Positions 23,801 through 32,044 of a stretch of 64,000 nt of DNA are shown here, piece after piece. A model generated the notes under the pieces. It saw only the letters and a program-made list of their open reading frames with translations. It ran no database searches and was not told the origin of the DNA. The stretch is taken from assembly GCF_028372415.1 (NCBI RefSeq), contig NC_092878.1, positions 27,014,903-27,078,902 of the forward strand, given 5' to 3'. Position 1 is the first letter of the stretch; the number at the start of each line of letters is the position of its first letter. The DNA comes from Notamacropus eugenii (lineage: Eukaryota > Chordata > Mammalia > Diprotodontia > Macropodidae). Both the position numbers and the translations under genes were made by a program.

Positions 23801-26800
23801 TGTTCACCGGGCACTTGTGGAGCCCAGCTGATCCATGCTCTTTCTCTCCTCTCCACAAAGTATGCTCGGGGACCTGCCAGCCCTTCCAGTTCCGCTGTCG
23901 CGATGGCTGCTGCATTGATGGCTTCATGGAGTGTGATGACCTGCCTGACTGCCCGGATGGTTCTGATGAGGCTGCTTGTGACAAGTGTGAGGTTCTGGGA
24001 AGGGAGGTCTCTGGAATCTTCTTAGTGGTGCCCCCCAGAAGGCCATGCATCAGGGTGGGCACAACAAGAGCTCTGATCCTCTAAACTGAGCAAATCTCAT
24101 GGGTCCTTGGAAGAACTGACTTGGGGACTAAAAGGAAGGAAGGGGTAGCGACTAGGTACCACAAGTTCAGAAACAGATGGGATTGTGTGGCCTGGGTTTC
24201 CTTTGTCTCCCTTGACTAAGCTTTGTAACTAGGGCCTTTCTCCTTATACAGATACTGAAGGCTTTGATGAGCTCCAAAGCATCCACTTTCCTAGTGACAA
24301 AGGTAAGTGACAAGATGTGGGGGGCTTTGGGTTATCTTTATTTTTTTCCTCAGAGGCAAATGGAGTTAAATAATTTGCCCAGAGTCCCATTGCTAGTAAG
24401 TAGCTGAGGCCACATTTGAACTCAGGCCCTCTGGACTCCAGGGCTGGCTCTATCCACTATGCCACCTAGCTGCCCAAAGGTTAACTTTTCCCAACCCTTC
24501 TCTAACAGGCCCCAGCCCTGTCATCCAGATTCACCACCTATGATCAGACACAGGCAGGAAAGGACTGGGTCCCTTCCTTTTCAAGAACATGTCCTGTTTC
24601 TGAGAGGACCTTCCCAGAGCCATGTAATCTCATATAAATTCCCAGAACCACATTAGCCCCTCTGGCCCTTCCTATGCAACTTAGGTTGTGACCCAGTCCC
24701 AGGATGAGGTGGAAGATGGGATAAGTGCCCAGGTCTTTGTACCAGTGTATTTGTACCAGGTTCACATTCTAAGCTGTGAGAGGGAGCCTTAGGGTAGCAG
24801 ATAGAGAACAGGCCTTGGAACCAGGAAGACCTGGGTTCCAATCCCACCTCTGACATCCATTGACTGTGTGACCCTGAGCAAGCAAGAACCTCTCAGTGCT
24901 CTGGGCAACTGTCTAAGATCTGCATTACCCAGATGAACTTTGGGGAGTTCCCTATAGCAAAGAAATCCCAGACCCTTATTCTGAGCTATATCTGCCCCTG
25001 TTGGAACAGCAGGATGGAATCTAGGAAGGTCCTGGGGACTTGGATGACCCTCTCTTCTCTTCCTTCTGCAGGACACTGTGTAGACTTGCCAGACACAGGA
25101 CTGTGCAAAGAAAGTATCCCTCGATGGTACTATAACCCCTTCAGTGAGCGCTGTGATCTCTTCACCTATGGAGGTTGTGATGGCAACAAAAATAACTTCC
25201 CAGATCAGGAAAAGTGCCTCAAGTCCTGTGAAGGCATCTCCAGTGAGCAAGAGGTTGAGGGAGGGGGAGCAACCTGAGGGATCAATTGGGGAAAGGTACT
25301 TAGGCCAGGACTATGATGCAAAGAGGAGAGGAGAGAGGGAAGGAAGGGAGGAGAGAGGGAAAGAAGGAAGGAAGGAAGAAAGGAAGGAGGGAGGGAAGGA
25401 GGAAGGGAAGGAAGGAAGGGAGAAAGGAGAGAGAGAAGGAAGGCAGGAAGGAGGGAATTGATATGGGAGTCAGAAAGCTTGCTTTTAAATGCTGGCCCTG
25501 TGGTTAAGTAACTGGTCTCTTTAGACTTCAGTTTCCTCAACTATAAAAGGAGGAGTTTGGATTTAACGATCTAAGGTCCTTTCCAGTTCTAAGTCATCTT
25601 AAGAGACTGTCAGGCCCTACTATTCTGTCCCCACCCCCACTCAAAGCCTCACTGTTCCCTTAAAGGAATGACTTGGAGTTGAGGAAGGAGATATGGGAGA
25701 ACAGCAGGTTATTTTTTAAAAATAGTCTATTAGACATGCATCTTCCTCTATTAAATACTTTTTAAATTAAAATATTTTTTGTTTGTTGGGATCACGAGCC
25801 AGATCTCAATACTGATCATAAAAGTTTTCATCTGCTCAGTTTTTCCTACTTGTACCTGTTTACCCTCTTTTGACATCCTGGTGACCCTTATGGGTGCTTT
25901 CCTTATTAGTGGTGAATATGGTGTGGACACACAATTGGCTTTAACCTACTCCAGGTTGGAACTCCTGAGTTCAATTGATCCACCAACCTTGGCCTCTCCC
26001 AGATTACAGGCCTGCACCACTCTGACTGATACATTTTTTAAAAATCATTTTTACTTCCCAGTGATGCACCCTCCCTTGTAACAAGTAGTAACAAGGAATA
26101 ACTTAGCTGCTACTAACACCTTAATGCATTGGCCCTGTCTAGAAATGAATGTTTCATTCTATACCTGTAGACCACCCCTAGAGTTAGAAAGCATGCTGTG
26201 CTCTTGGTTCTTTAAAATCACCATTTCCTATAACCCATATCAAATTGCTTGCTGTTTCAGGGAAGGGAGGGGATAGAATCTGGAACTCAAAATTTAAAAA
26301 AATGTTAAAAATGGTTTTTACATGTAATTTTGAGAAAAGTTATTTAAAAAAATAAAATCACAATTCCCCAACCCCATCTTTACAGAGAAAGATGTGTTTG
26401 GCCTGCGGCGAGAATCCCCGAATCCAAACTCAGGTAAGCCTTACTCTTACATGGGGCCATTTCTTTAGACTCCCTCCTAGCTTGGCACCCTGGAGCCTTA
26501 GAGATAAAACTTTCCTCATTTGCCCAGGATTTTGAGATCCTCTGTCTCTGGTCTGGGTCTGTGTCTCCAGGCTTACTGTCCCACTCTCTTTATCCTCTTT
26601 GGAGACAGAAGGCATGCAACATGAATGACTTACACCTCACCTCTCCCTCATATTCCATCTCCCTACCAGGTTCTGTGGAGGTGGCTGTGGCTGTGCTCCT
26701 GGGGACCTGTATTGTGATTGTGGTAGCCATCATAGGCTACTGCTTCTTCAAAAACCATTTGAACAGAGACCTCCGAGGTCATCAACCCCTCCATCACCAC

Positions 26801-26890
26801 CTTCCTCCTCCTACACCAGCCAGCTCCACAATCTCCACCACAGAGGACACGGAGCACTTGGTCTACAACCACACCACCAGACCCTTCTGA
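11074..26890 (+). CDS. SPINT1: SPINT1, hepatocyte growth factor activator inhibitor 1 (HAI-1)
   Basis: Type I membrane Kunitz-type serine protease inhibitor of epithelia; family members inhibit matriptase, hepsin, prostasin and HGF activator. Ten coding exons join in frame: 11074-11527, 20287-20414, 21080-21218, 21324-21494, 23609-23635, 23861-23986, 24252-24302, 25072-25242, 26386-26433, 26670-26890, giving 1,536 nt or 511 residues (human isoform 2 is 513). Domains: signal peptide about 1-29; MANSC from C43 to about 136; PKD-like region about 160-236 with sequon N228-L-T; Kunitz 1 C243-C293 with P1 R253; LDLRa C308-C346; Kunitz 2 C368-C418 with P1 K378; membrane span about 443-465; tail 466-511. 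The start at 11,074 has A at -3 and is the first ATG of its exon. All introns are GT/AG. No disabling change seen. Confidence 0.97.
11860..12010 (+). repeat. MIR fragment
   Basis: Plus-strand MIR, with a 'caaatggagatgatcatacc' block and 'ctacctcaccagggttttct', preceded by a degraded head. Confidence 0.6.
12190..12300 (-). repeat. L2 3' end, reverse
   Basis: 'acatatattaagtgcctgca' followed by a 'cccctatactcagggagttt' block matches reverse L2. Confidence 0.6.
12330..12835 (-). repeat. Two MIR/L3-tailed SINE fragments, reverse
   Basis: Two pieces, about 12,330-12,480 and 12,650-12,835, each with 'catctagtccaacctcc' or a variant and 'tagatgagaaaac'. A 150-bp unassigned stretch separates them. 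Confidence 0.5.
13183..13287. repeat. (GT)n microsatellite
   Basis: About 105 bp of GT repeat, with CT variants in the second half. Long cysteine/valine or histidine/threonine frames across it are artefacts. Confidence 0.97.
13620..13815 (+). repeat. L2 3' end
   Basis: 'tcttccatgcctaggatgct', then 'tggaatgtaagttccttgag' and 'ggtagc': the 3' end of L2 in sense. Confidence 0.65.
13895..14030 (+). repeat. tRNA-derived SINE
   Basis: Degraded head with 'ggcaggaagacttgggttca' and 'gtgtggccctaggtgagtca'. Confidence 0.6.
14100..14420 (-). repeat. L2 internal segment, reverse
   Basis: 'gagttccaggcctggaggac' and 'aagtcaaggaaacaag', in the order of reverse L2. Confidence 0.6.
14615..14945 (-). repeat. 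L1-like 3' segment with (CA)n
   Basis: 'cctccttcacaatcctcctt', then 'tcctgcattggcctggtcca', interrupted by a TA/CA microsatellite at about 14,790-14,930. The same L1-like block is seen at 28,360-28,570. Confidence 0.5.
16390..17010. repeat. L2 fragments in both orientations
   Basis: Reverse L2 at about 16,390-16,500 ('caatcaacaagtatgattaa'), sense L2 3' end at about 16,650-16,780 ('ttagggcagggacagtgtgt'), and a short reverse L2 piece at about 16,900-17,010. Confidence 0.5.
17210..18340 (+). repeat. L2 ORF fragment, sense
   Basis: Pyrimidine-rich sense L2 ORF2 sequence in two pieces, about 17,210-17,645 ('tttgctggatcttcttcctg') and 17,800-18,340 ('ctgatctcctgcctttctct'). A reverse MIR/L3-tailed SINE lies between, at about 17,650-17,800. 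Frame is broken. Confidence 0.5.
18370..18880 (-). repeat. L2 reverse with nested SINE
   Basis: Reverse L2 pieces at about 18,370-18,530 ('gaatcagaaaaggcttcctg') and 18,778-18,880 are separated by a reverse MAR1-type SINE (about 18,530-18,775) carrying 'gaggaaactgaggcaaacag' and 'ggtcacacagctagtaagca'. Confidence 0.6.
20050..20175 (+). repeat. L2 3' end
   Basis: 'cttgagggtagggattatta' and 'ctcagtgcccagcatagttc' mark the sense L2 3' end, about 110 bp before the exon at 20,287. Confidence 0.55.
20287..20414 (+). CDS. SPINT1: SPINT1 coding exon 2: PKD-like region, first part
   Basis: Residues 152-194, including [20 protein letters not shown]. Acceptor 'cccccag|gagctc', donor 'gtggag|gtgagg'. 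It follows the longest intron, 8.8 kb. Confidence 0.93.
20745..20830. repeat. (TG)n/(TA)n microsatellite
   Basis: Alternating TG and TA repeats followed by GA repeats, in the intron before exon 21,080. Confidence 0.9.
21080..21218 (+). CDS. SPINT1: SPINT1 coding exon 3: PKD-like region, second part
   Basis: Residues 195-240, including [12 protein letters not shown] and the sequon N228-L-T. Acceptor 'ttctacag|agaaag', donor 'agaag|gtaagg'. Confidence 0.94.
21324..21494 (+). CDS. SPINT1: SPINT1 coding exon 4: Kunitz 1
   Basis: Residues 241-297. All six Kunitz cysteines are present (C243, C252, C268, C276, C289, C293). Reactive site C252-R253-G254, with arginine at P1. This is the main protease-inhibiting domain in known HAI-1. 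Confidence 0.97.
21640..21855 (+). repeat. MAR1-type SINE
   Basis: 'agctaggtggtgcagtggat' through 'cagtttcctcatctgttaaa' to 'aagaaaaccccagaatggag'. Inserted 145 bp after the Kunitz 1 exon. Confidence 0.8.
22135..22480. repeat. SINE nested in an older reverse SINE
   Basis: A sense tRNA-derived SINE (22,204-22,353) sits inside a reverse MIR/L3-tailed SINE. ATTATAGGCC occurs at 22,194-22,203 and again at 22,354-22,363, a perfect 10-bp target duplication. The young SINE ends in an A-rich tail ('ccaaaaaaaccaaaaaaccc' type). Confidence 0.85.
22730..22995 (-). repeat. MIR, reverse
   Basis: 'tgccaggcactgtgtgaagc', 'gtgagacaactgagacaaac', 'gtgccacctaactgcccc': near-complete reverse MIR. Confidence 0.75.
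23609..23635 (+). CDS. SPINT1: SPINT1 coding exon 5: 27-nt linker exon
   Basis: Microexon coding GPSIQRQHP (298-306) between 'tctttcag' and 'gtgagt'. It keeps the 2+1 phase of its neighbours, so skipping it would preserve the frame. Confidence 0.88.
23861..23986 (+). CDS. SPINT1: SPINT1 coding exon 6: LDL-receptor class A
   Basis: Residues 307-348. Six cysteines from C308 to C346 and the calcium-binding end [10 protein letters not shown]. Acceptor 'ccacaaag|tatgc', donor 'aagt|gtgagg'. Confidence 0.95.
24252..24302 (+). CDS. SPINT1: SPINT1 coding exon 7: inter-domain linker
   Basis: Residues 349-365, [17 protein letters not shown]. Acceptor 'tatacag|atactg', donor 'aaag|gtaagt'. Near identical to the human linker as I recall it. 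Confidence 0.93.
24345..24905. repeat. MIR and SINE fragments in SPINT1 intron
   Basis: Reverse MIR at 24,345-24,478 ('tgccacctagctgcccaaag') and a sense SINE head at about 24,785-24,905 ('gaaccaggaagacctgggtt'). The sequence between is unassigned. Confidence 0.65.
25072..25242 (+). CDS. SPINT1: SPINT1 coding exon 8: Kunitz 2
   Basis: Residues 366-422. Six Kunitz cysteines, C368 to C418; reactive site C377-K378-E379 with lysine at P1. Acceptor 'ttctgcag|gacac', donor 'tcca|gtgagc'. Confidence 0.97.
25320..25457. repeat. Polypurine (GGAA/GGGA)n tract
   Basis: 124 consecutive purines from 25,320 to 25,443, then one C and more GGAA units. Lies 78 bp after the Kunitz 2 exon. Confidence 0.95.
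25789..26030 (-). pseudogene. 7SL (SRP) RNA-derived pseudogene
   Basis: Read on the minus strand, the segment follows 7SL RNA as I recall it: 'gtgcaggcctgtaatc' near the 5' end, then 'ggatcaattgaactcaggag', 'gtgtccacaccatattcac', a 'gggtcaccagg' block, and 'gatcagtattgag' near the 3' end. The match covers most of the roughly 300-nt RNA, at low identity. It is bounded by A/T-rich DNA and lacks any visible promoter, as expected of a retroposed copy. Confidence 0.7.
26270..26355 (+). repeat. L1 3' tail
   Basis: 'gggatagaatctggaactca' through 'tacatgtaattttgagaaaa' to A-rich end, 30 bp before the exon at 26,386. Confidence 0.65.
26386..26433 (+). CDS. SPINT1: SPINT1 coding exon 9: juxtamembrane stalk
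   Basis: Residues 423-438, [16 protein letters not shown]. Acceptor 'ctttacag|agaaag', donor 'tcag|gtaagc'. This stalk precedes the membrane span. Confidence 0.92.
26670..26890 (+). CDS. SPINT1: SPINT1 coding exon 10: membrane span and tail
   Basis: Residues 439-511. Membrane span about 443-465, then a His/Pro-rich tail ending [15 protein letters not shown] and TGA at 26,888-26,890. The end of this exon is duplicated just downstream. Confidence 0.96.
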
Positions 26891-27164
26891 GCCAGAGGCT
26901 TCTCTGAGTACTGTGGGCCACAAGTTCTGGCCAGCTCTAACAGCCTTGCCCCCCCCCCTTACTTTCTGTCCCCATTAAGAATGGAGGGCCAGTCAACTCT
27001 ACAGTCTCCACCACTGAGGACATGGAGTACTTGGTCTACAACCACGCCACCAGACCCCTCTGAGCCAGGGGCTTCCCTGGGTATTGTGGACCATGAGTTC
27101 TGGCCAGCTCTAACTTGACCTAGCCCTCCCCCCCTTAGTTTCTATACCCAGTCAGAATGGAGGG
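26816..27164 (+). repeat. SPINT1: Tandem duplication of SPINT1 exon end into 3' UTR
   Basis: Two copies about 173-176 bp apart: 26,816-26,988 and 26,989-27,164. Copy 1 holds the last codons, stop and start of the UTR; copy 2, wholly in the UTR, still reads STVSTTEDMEYLVYNHATRPL and TGA (27,061-27,063), offset by 2 from the main frame. Confidence 0.9.
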
Positions 27165-27925
27165 CAGGGCAGAGAATGATTGGGCTTAGGGGTACTCCCC
27201 CCCTGTTCCCTATCTCCATTCTGCCTTGGAGCCCAAATCTCCTGCCCTGCCTTGGCAGAGTTGTCTTGGCCCTGGGGCTGGAAACACAGTTGGCGCTGCA
27301 AGAGACTTGAGTAGGCAAGAGGAGACAGCATGCCCCTGTTTAGAAAGTCTTATCAACTACTTAGGACTAGAGAAAGTTGAATTCTCTTTCCTTTTCAAAA
27401 TGGTCTGTGATTCTACCTTTTCTCCTAATTTCCCAGGGCACTGACTCACCAAAGGGTAGAGGAGAGGAAGTGGTACTGTGACATCAAGATGGGGCAAGAG
27501 CTGCCCCCACCTCCTGAGTCTGTCCCTTCTTTCCTCATTACCTCATTATGCTCAAGTTCCCTCTCCCCTCCCCCTCCCAGTCAAAGACACTGGGCACCAC
27601 CCTGCTGGGGCCTGTACATTTGTGCTATAAAGTTTGTTTTTGTTTATTTAATGAGTAGGGACTAGAGCTTATGTCTCTGTGTCCCTTTCTATAGCCCTAC
27701 TTCCTCTTCAGGGCCTGAACAGGGGTGGCAACTCTTCTACCTGAAATGCTGGGCTTGAGTATGCTGATTTAAAAGAGCTGAGGATGTCAAAGGCTGCCTT
27801 CACCTTCCCTTAGTCTCTTCCTTAGTGAAAGGATGTTATTTTCCTCCAGGGGAGTCATCATTCCCCCCACTGCCCAGTCTTTGCCGTCTTCCTCATTGTA
27901 ATAAAAAATCTTTGGGTCCGAGGCG
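26891..27925 (+). other. SPINT1: SPINT1 3' UTR
   Basis: Runs from the stop codon to the AATAAA at 27,900. It begins with the duplicated segment and is otherwise non-repetitive, with C homopolymers near 26,950 and 27,128. The 3' end, about 20 bases past the signal, is inferred. Confidence 0.75.
27900..27905 (+). terminator. SPINT1: SPINT1 polyadenylation signal
   Basis: Canonical AATAAA in 'cattgtaataaaaaatc', about 1.0 kb past the stop codon, followed by a GT-rich stretch near 27,935. Confidence 0.8.
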
Positions 27926-28359
27926 CCTCTTTCCACTTGTTGGGGATCTGAGCTGGGGAGGGGGAAAGGGGTTGAGGGAGGAGGATGACAGCTGATGCCT
28001 CAGTAGGGACCTCTCCTGTCTGACCGGTTTAGACTCTGGGTACCCTGTTCAGCAGGTTCCCCTGCCTCTCCCGAAACTGTCCCAGCCCACGTGGGAGGAG
28101 AGAAGTGCCAAGTTTGACCACCCCAGGGGAAGGGCTGGGGGATGGGAAGGTGTAGGAAGGGAAAAGGGGGTTTGCTGGTATCAGCAGAAAACGGGCTCTT
28201 TGGTTTACTCTTTTTGTGGCCAAGATATAAATGCCAAGAGATCTCAATGTTATACAGACTGACATGAGGTACCCTCCTCACCCAGTGGGAATCTGGGATT
28301 TCTAGTAGCTTTCTTTGTCTTAGGGCCTTTATTTACTTATTTTTTGTAGTCTATCATCT
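27926..28359. other. Intergenic, unique sequence
   Basis: Non-repetitive DNA just past the SPINT1 end. No exon or motif supported. Confidence 0.45.
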
Positions 28360-28570
28360 GTTTGAACATGTTTTTTCAATTAGCAGAAGTTATTTTCTGT
28401 CCCTCCTACCACTCCCCCAAAAAACATTTTTTTAAAAAAAGACCTCATAACAAATCTATGTAGTAAAAAATTTCCTATGTTGACCACATCCAAAAATTTG
28501 AATATCATTTTGGGCCATCACCTCTGTCAGAAGGTGACATGTTTCACCATTGTCTCTAGGGCTTGCTTTA
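28360..28570 (-). repeat. L1-like 3' segment, reverse
   Basis: 'gaccacatccaaaaatttga' and 'tcacctctgtcagaaggtga' match, in reverse, the older L1 3' end seen at about 3,510-3,550. Confidence 0.5.
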
Positions 28571-28714
28571 GATGCTCCTTGGAAAAAAGGGAAAAAGCAA
28601 GCTCCTCTCCCCCCCCCCCCAACTTGGTTTGTGTCTGCTTGTTAAGAATCGTAAAATATAGTGTTGGAAAGAGCCTTAGAAATCATTAGGTTCAACCACT
28701 TTCTCCCCCCTCCA

Positions 28715-28945
28715 TTCATTTATTTTTGGTTGTTGCTCAGTCCTATCTGACTCCATTTGGGATTTTCTTGGCAAAGATATGGGAATGCTTTGCCACCTCA
28801 GCTCATTTTAGAGATGAAGAAACTGAGGTAAACAGTATAAGTGACTTGCCCAGGGTCACACACTCAGTGTGTGTTGGACAGGATTAGAATTCAGATCTTT
28901 CTGAATTTAAGCACCCTATCCATTGTGGCACCTACCTGGTGGTGA
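28715..28945 (-). repeat. MAR1-type SINE, reverse
   Basis: Tail 'gttgctcagtcctatctgac', CORE 'gatgaagaaactgaggtaaa' and head end 'gtggcacctacctggt'. Confidence 0.75.
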
Positions 28946-29234
28946 GAGATTGGAAAATAGAGTACCCGTCTCACAGGTTGTGAACTTGAAATGAGAATCT
29001 GTGAGGAAAGCGCTCAGCCTAGAAAAATTTCTCTTGGGTAGACCATCGATAATGAGCTGGTTTGCTTAGGAAATTTCCCTTCCTTTCCTTAGGAAACTGT
29101 AATTTCACTTTTTTCCAGGAGGGGGCATTATTACTGTTCTTGAACAAGAGTCATTTGTTATGGAATATCAAAATTGTAAAGGGCCGTTATAAGGAGAGCA
29201 GAACACAGAACAATGGATCTGAAGTTTAAAAAAA

Positions 29235-29640
29235 AAAGTCACTAGAAGCCTTCTAGTCCAACACTGTCATTTTATAAATGAGGAAACTGAAATCTAGATA
29301 TGTAAAGGGACATGCCCCCGCCACACAGAGAGTAAGCTGCAGAACTGGGATTTGAATTTACATGCTCTAATTTCAGTACTATGGCCAGTTCACCCCATGC
29401 CTTAGTCTAAACTGAAAAGTGGCAAGAGCCCCAAACTGAAGACCTTCATTGAGGAAAACCATAGAGCCTGAAAGGGCTTGGGGGGAGGGGGAGGTGTCAT
29501 TAGTCCAACCCACCCATTTTACAGATGCCTAAACTGAGGCCAGGGAGGTTGAGTGACTTGCCTAATGCCACTCATATTAAGTGGAAGAGGTGAGATTTGA
29601 ACAAGGATTTCTGATGGTTAATTCAGCAGCTTTTCAATAC
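29235..29640 (-). repeat. MIR/L3-tailed SINE fragments, reverse
   Basis: Two reverse copies, about 29,235-29,400 and 29,455-29,640, each with a 'tagtccaac' block, 'cattttacagatg' or a variant and a 'gaactgggatttgaa'-like head. Confidence 0.6.
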
Positions 29641-30180
29641 CTCAATATTTACTAAGTGCTTACTATGTGTTAGGCTAAAGGCTAGGTGGCTCAGTGGATA
29701 GGGCACTGTGTTTAGAGTTAGGAAGGCCTGAGTTCAGATCTGGCCTCACACTCACTAGCTGTGTGACCCTGGGGAGGTCTCTTCACCCTCTTTGCCTCAG
29801 TTTCCTTACCTGTAAAATGATTTGGAGAAGGAAATGGTGAGCCACTCCAGTCAGTATCTTTTCCAAGAAAACATCATGAATTATGATCCACAGAGTCAAC
29901 CAAGTGTCAAACACTACTAAATGACTGAGGCACCAACAATATGCCCAGCACTGTGCCCACACTTGGGATACCCAAAAACAGGCAAAAGACAGACCCTGTC
30001 CTCAAGAAGCTTACAATGTAATGGGGGAAACCACATGCAAAGTAAGATAATTAGGAAATAATTAACAGTGGGAAATCGCTGGAATGAGGAGAGGTCAGGG
30101 AAGGCTTCCTGTAGGAAGTGAGATTTTTAGTTGAGATTTGAAGGAAGCCAAGGAGATCGGTAGTTGGGGTGGTGGAGGGA
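29640..30180 (-). repeat. L2 reverse with nested sense SINE
   Basis: Reverse L2 starts 'tttactaagtgcttactatg', breaks at about 29,675 for a sense MAR1-type SINE (29,677-29,940), then resumes 'gcccagcactgtgcccacac' and continues through 'ggaaggcttcctgtaggaag'. Confidence 0.75.
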
Positions 30181-30658
30181 TTTCCACTGCACCATGCTGT
30201 CTGTGGAACCCATTATCTCTTCTTGAACCTTGTGCAATTAGAAAAAACCTCCATCCTGAGTCCCCTTCACCATCTGCTTACCATATGTTGAGTAGTTTTT
30301 CCAGCAGGAGGATGGGTTTGCCCAGATTTATCCAACTTGCTACCTTTTGTGGTCAGTAGTCTGCAAATGCTTAACATCTCATGCTGACCTTGTCTTCATT
30401 TACAACATGAAGTGCCTATATTAGTATACTATACTCTTTGATACAGATGACAAAACTGAGGCTCTCAGCTTATGTGATTTGCCATCTGGCCACACAGCTG
30501 GTAAGTGCTTGAGGTGGCCTTTGAACCCAAACCTAAGTCCAAGTTATTTTTAAAATATTTTATTATGCTTTAAAATAAACAACCATTTCTCTTACTTCCC
30601 TTATGTACTACTATTATAGGCCCTTCCCTTGTAACAAGTTAAAGTAAACAAACTGGCA
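30181..30658. other. Intergenic with a MIR fragment
   Basis: Mostly unassigned. A reverse MIR fragment lies at about 30,405-30,540 and A/T-rich L1-like sequence flanks the hAT insertion. Confidence 0.45.
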
Positions 30659-30707
30659 CCCTAAACCAAGGGTGGGGAACCTGCAGCCTTGAAGTCACAT
30701 GTAGCCC

Positions 30708-30849
30708 TCTAGGTCCTCAAGAGCAGCTCTTTGACGGAATCCAACCCTCACAGAACAAATCCCTTCTAGGTCCTCAAGTGCAGCCCCTTGACTGAATCCA
30801 AACCTCACAGAACAAATCCCCTCTAGGTCCTCAAGAGCAGTCCCTTTGA
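30708..30849. repeat. 57-bp tandem repeat in hAT left arm
   Basis: 'tctaggtcctcaag' recurs at 30,708, 30,765 and 30,822, exactly 57 bp apart, with the intervening sequence largely conserved: about 2.5 units. Confidence 0.9.
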
Positions 30850-31563
30850 TGAGGGCTGGAAGGGAGGTGTGAGACCCCTACAAAGACCAGAGTACCAGGG
30901 GCAGGTCGTCTGGAGAAGAATTCATGGACTCAAGCGTTGTTGAAGTCAAAGTAAAGATTTATTACACTTTTCAGGGGGCAAAGAGTTCTTAGGAAACCTG
31001 CAACTTTAGAGGGGTACAAGGAAAGTTCATATAGGATATTCTGTAGTGTTCCTTGTGCCAAATATGCTAACTAGGTGTTTTGGGGTGGGATTAAGGAGTG
31101 GTCAGTTCTTAAAGGAACATGCACTTTTGGTATCTACTGCACAGGTATTTTACCCAAAATTCAATGGGAAATAGCCCAAGGTGGGGCTACCTAGAGGTGT
31201 GGTTTTAGGCCTGAAATGTCACTAAGTCAACTAGTGGTCAGGTCTGGTTCAGAAATGCCAGGATGCTCTCATCAATGTCTCATTAGACAAGATAACTGTA
31301 AGGGAGTATATGTATGGCTAAGTCTAGGATACATAGGATTGGTCAGTGAGTAGTAAACGTCTCAGTACACAGTCCATTAAGCCAGTGCATAGCGGGTTAA
31401 GCCTAATGAGTTCTATAGGTGTAGCTGACTACTATAGCAGGAAGGGAAATAATGGTTGTTGCTGGGGCAGGCTGTCCTTAGAATGGGGAGAAACTGCCTG
31501 GGAGAGTATTTTGAGGCTAGGGAGAAGTGTGATTTTTAAAGAGACATGTGATTTTAGAATTGG
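30850..31563 (-). mobile_element. Solo-LTR-like fossil inside the hAT element
   Basis: About 0.7 kb interrupting the hAT sequence. On the minus strand it has an AATAAA signal near 30,960 and ends near 'ggggtctcaca' (30,868-30,878), features of a retroviral-type LTR. No internal genes are present. The family is not recognised and both edges are approximate. It is younger than the hAT copy it interrupts. Confidence 0.5.
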
Positions 31564-31707
31564 GACCCTTGACTGAATCCAGACCTCCCAAACCTTAATA
31601 AAAGGATTTGTTCTGTGAAAACTGGACTGAGGCCAAAGGCCTCACCTGAGGACCTAGAAGGTCACATGTGGCCTCGAGGCTGCAGCTTCCCCACCCCTGC
31701 CCTAAAC

Positions 31708-32044
31708 ATATCTGACAATCTATGTCTCATTCCCTGACCTATCCTCCCAAAGCCCAACCCTGAACTCTCACACTCTCACAATAAAGAAGAGAAGGAACAG
31801 CAGCTTTGTTCCTATTGGCTTTATTCTGCAGCCCCAGTCCCCTCTCGACCCCTACCTCAAAGCTCAGACTCAATATTGCTGATTGCATTTAATCAGTTAG
31901 CTTCCGTTCTGCGTTATTTTCAATTTTAGGATCCTTGCCATGGTATGCATTGTTCTCCTGGTCCGGTTCTCTTGGCTATTTATCAGCCCAGGTGAGTCTT
32001 CCTTCGTTCCTCTCATGCATCACTTTTCATAGTGCAGCAGTATT
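31708..32044. other. Intergenic, unassigned
   Basis: No gene or named repeat seen. Confidence 0.4.

Larger units (their letters stand above)
30659..31707. mobile_element. hAT-type DNA transposon with 8-bp TSD
   Basis: The element (30,667-31,699) has inverted ends CAAGGGTGGGGAACCTGCAG and, reversed from the right end, CAGGGGTGGGGAAGCTGCAG, flanked by perfect 8-bp duplications CCCTAAAC at 30,659-30,666 and 31,700-31,707. Terminal similarity extends past 40 bp. No transposase frame remains, so it is non-autonomous. Its middle is occupied by an LTR-like insert of about 0.7 kb, leaving about 0.3 kb of hAT sequence. Confidence 0.9.

Noticed and set aside
25144-25540. Lys/Glu/Arg-rich open frames after the Kunitz 2 exon
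   Set aside because: They arise from the polypurine tract and from read-through of the exon; no conserved domain.
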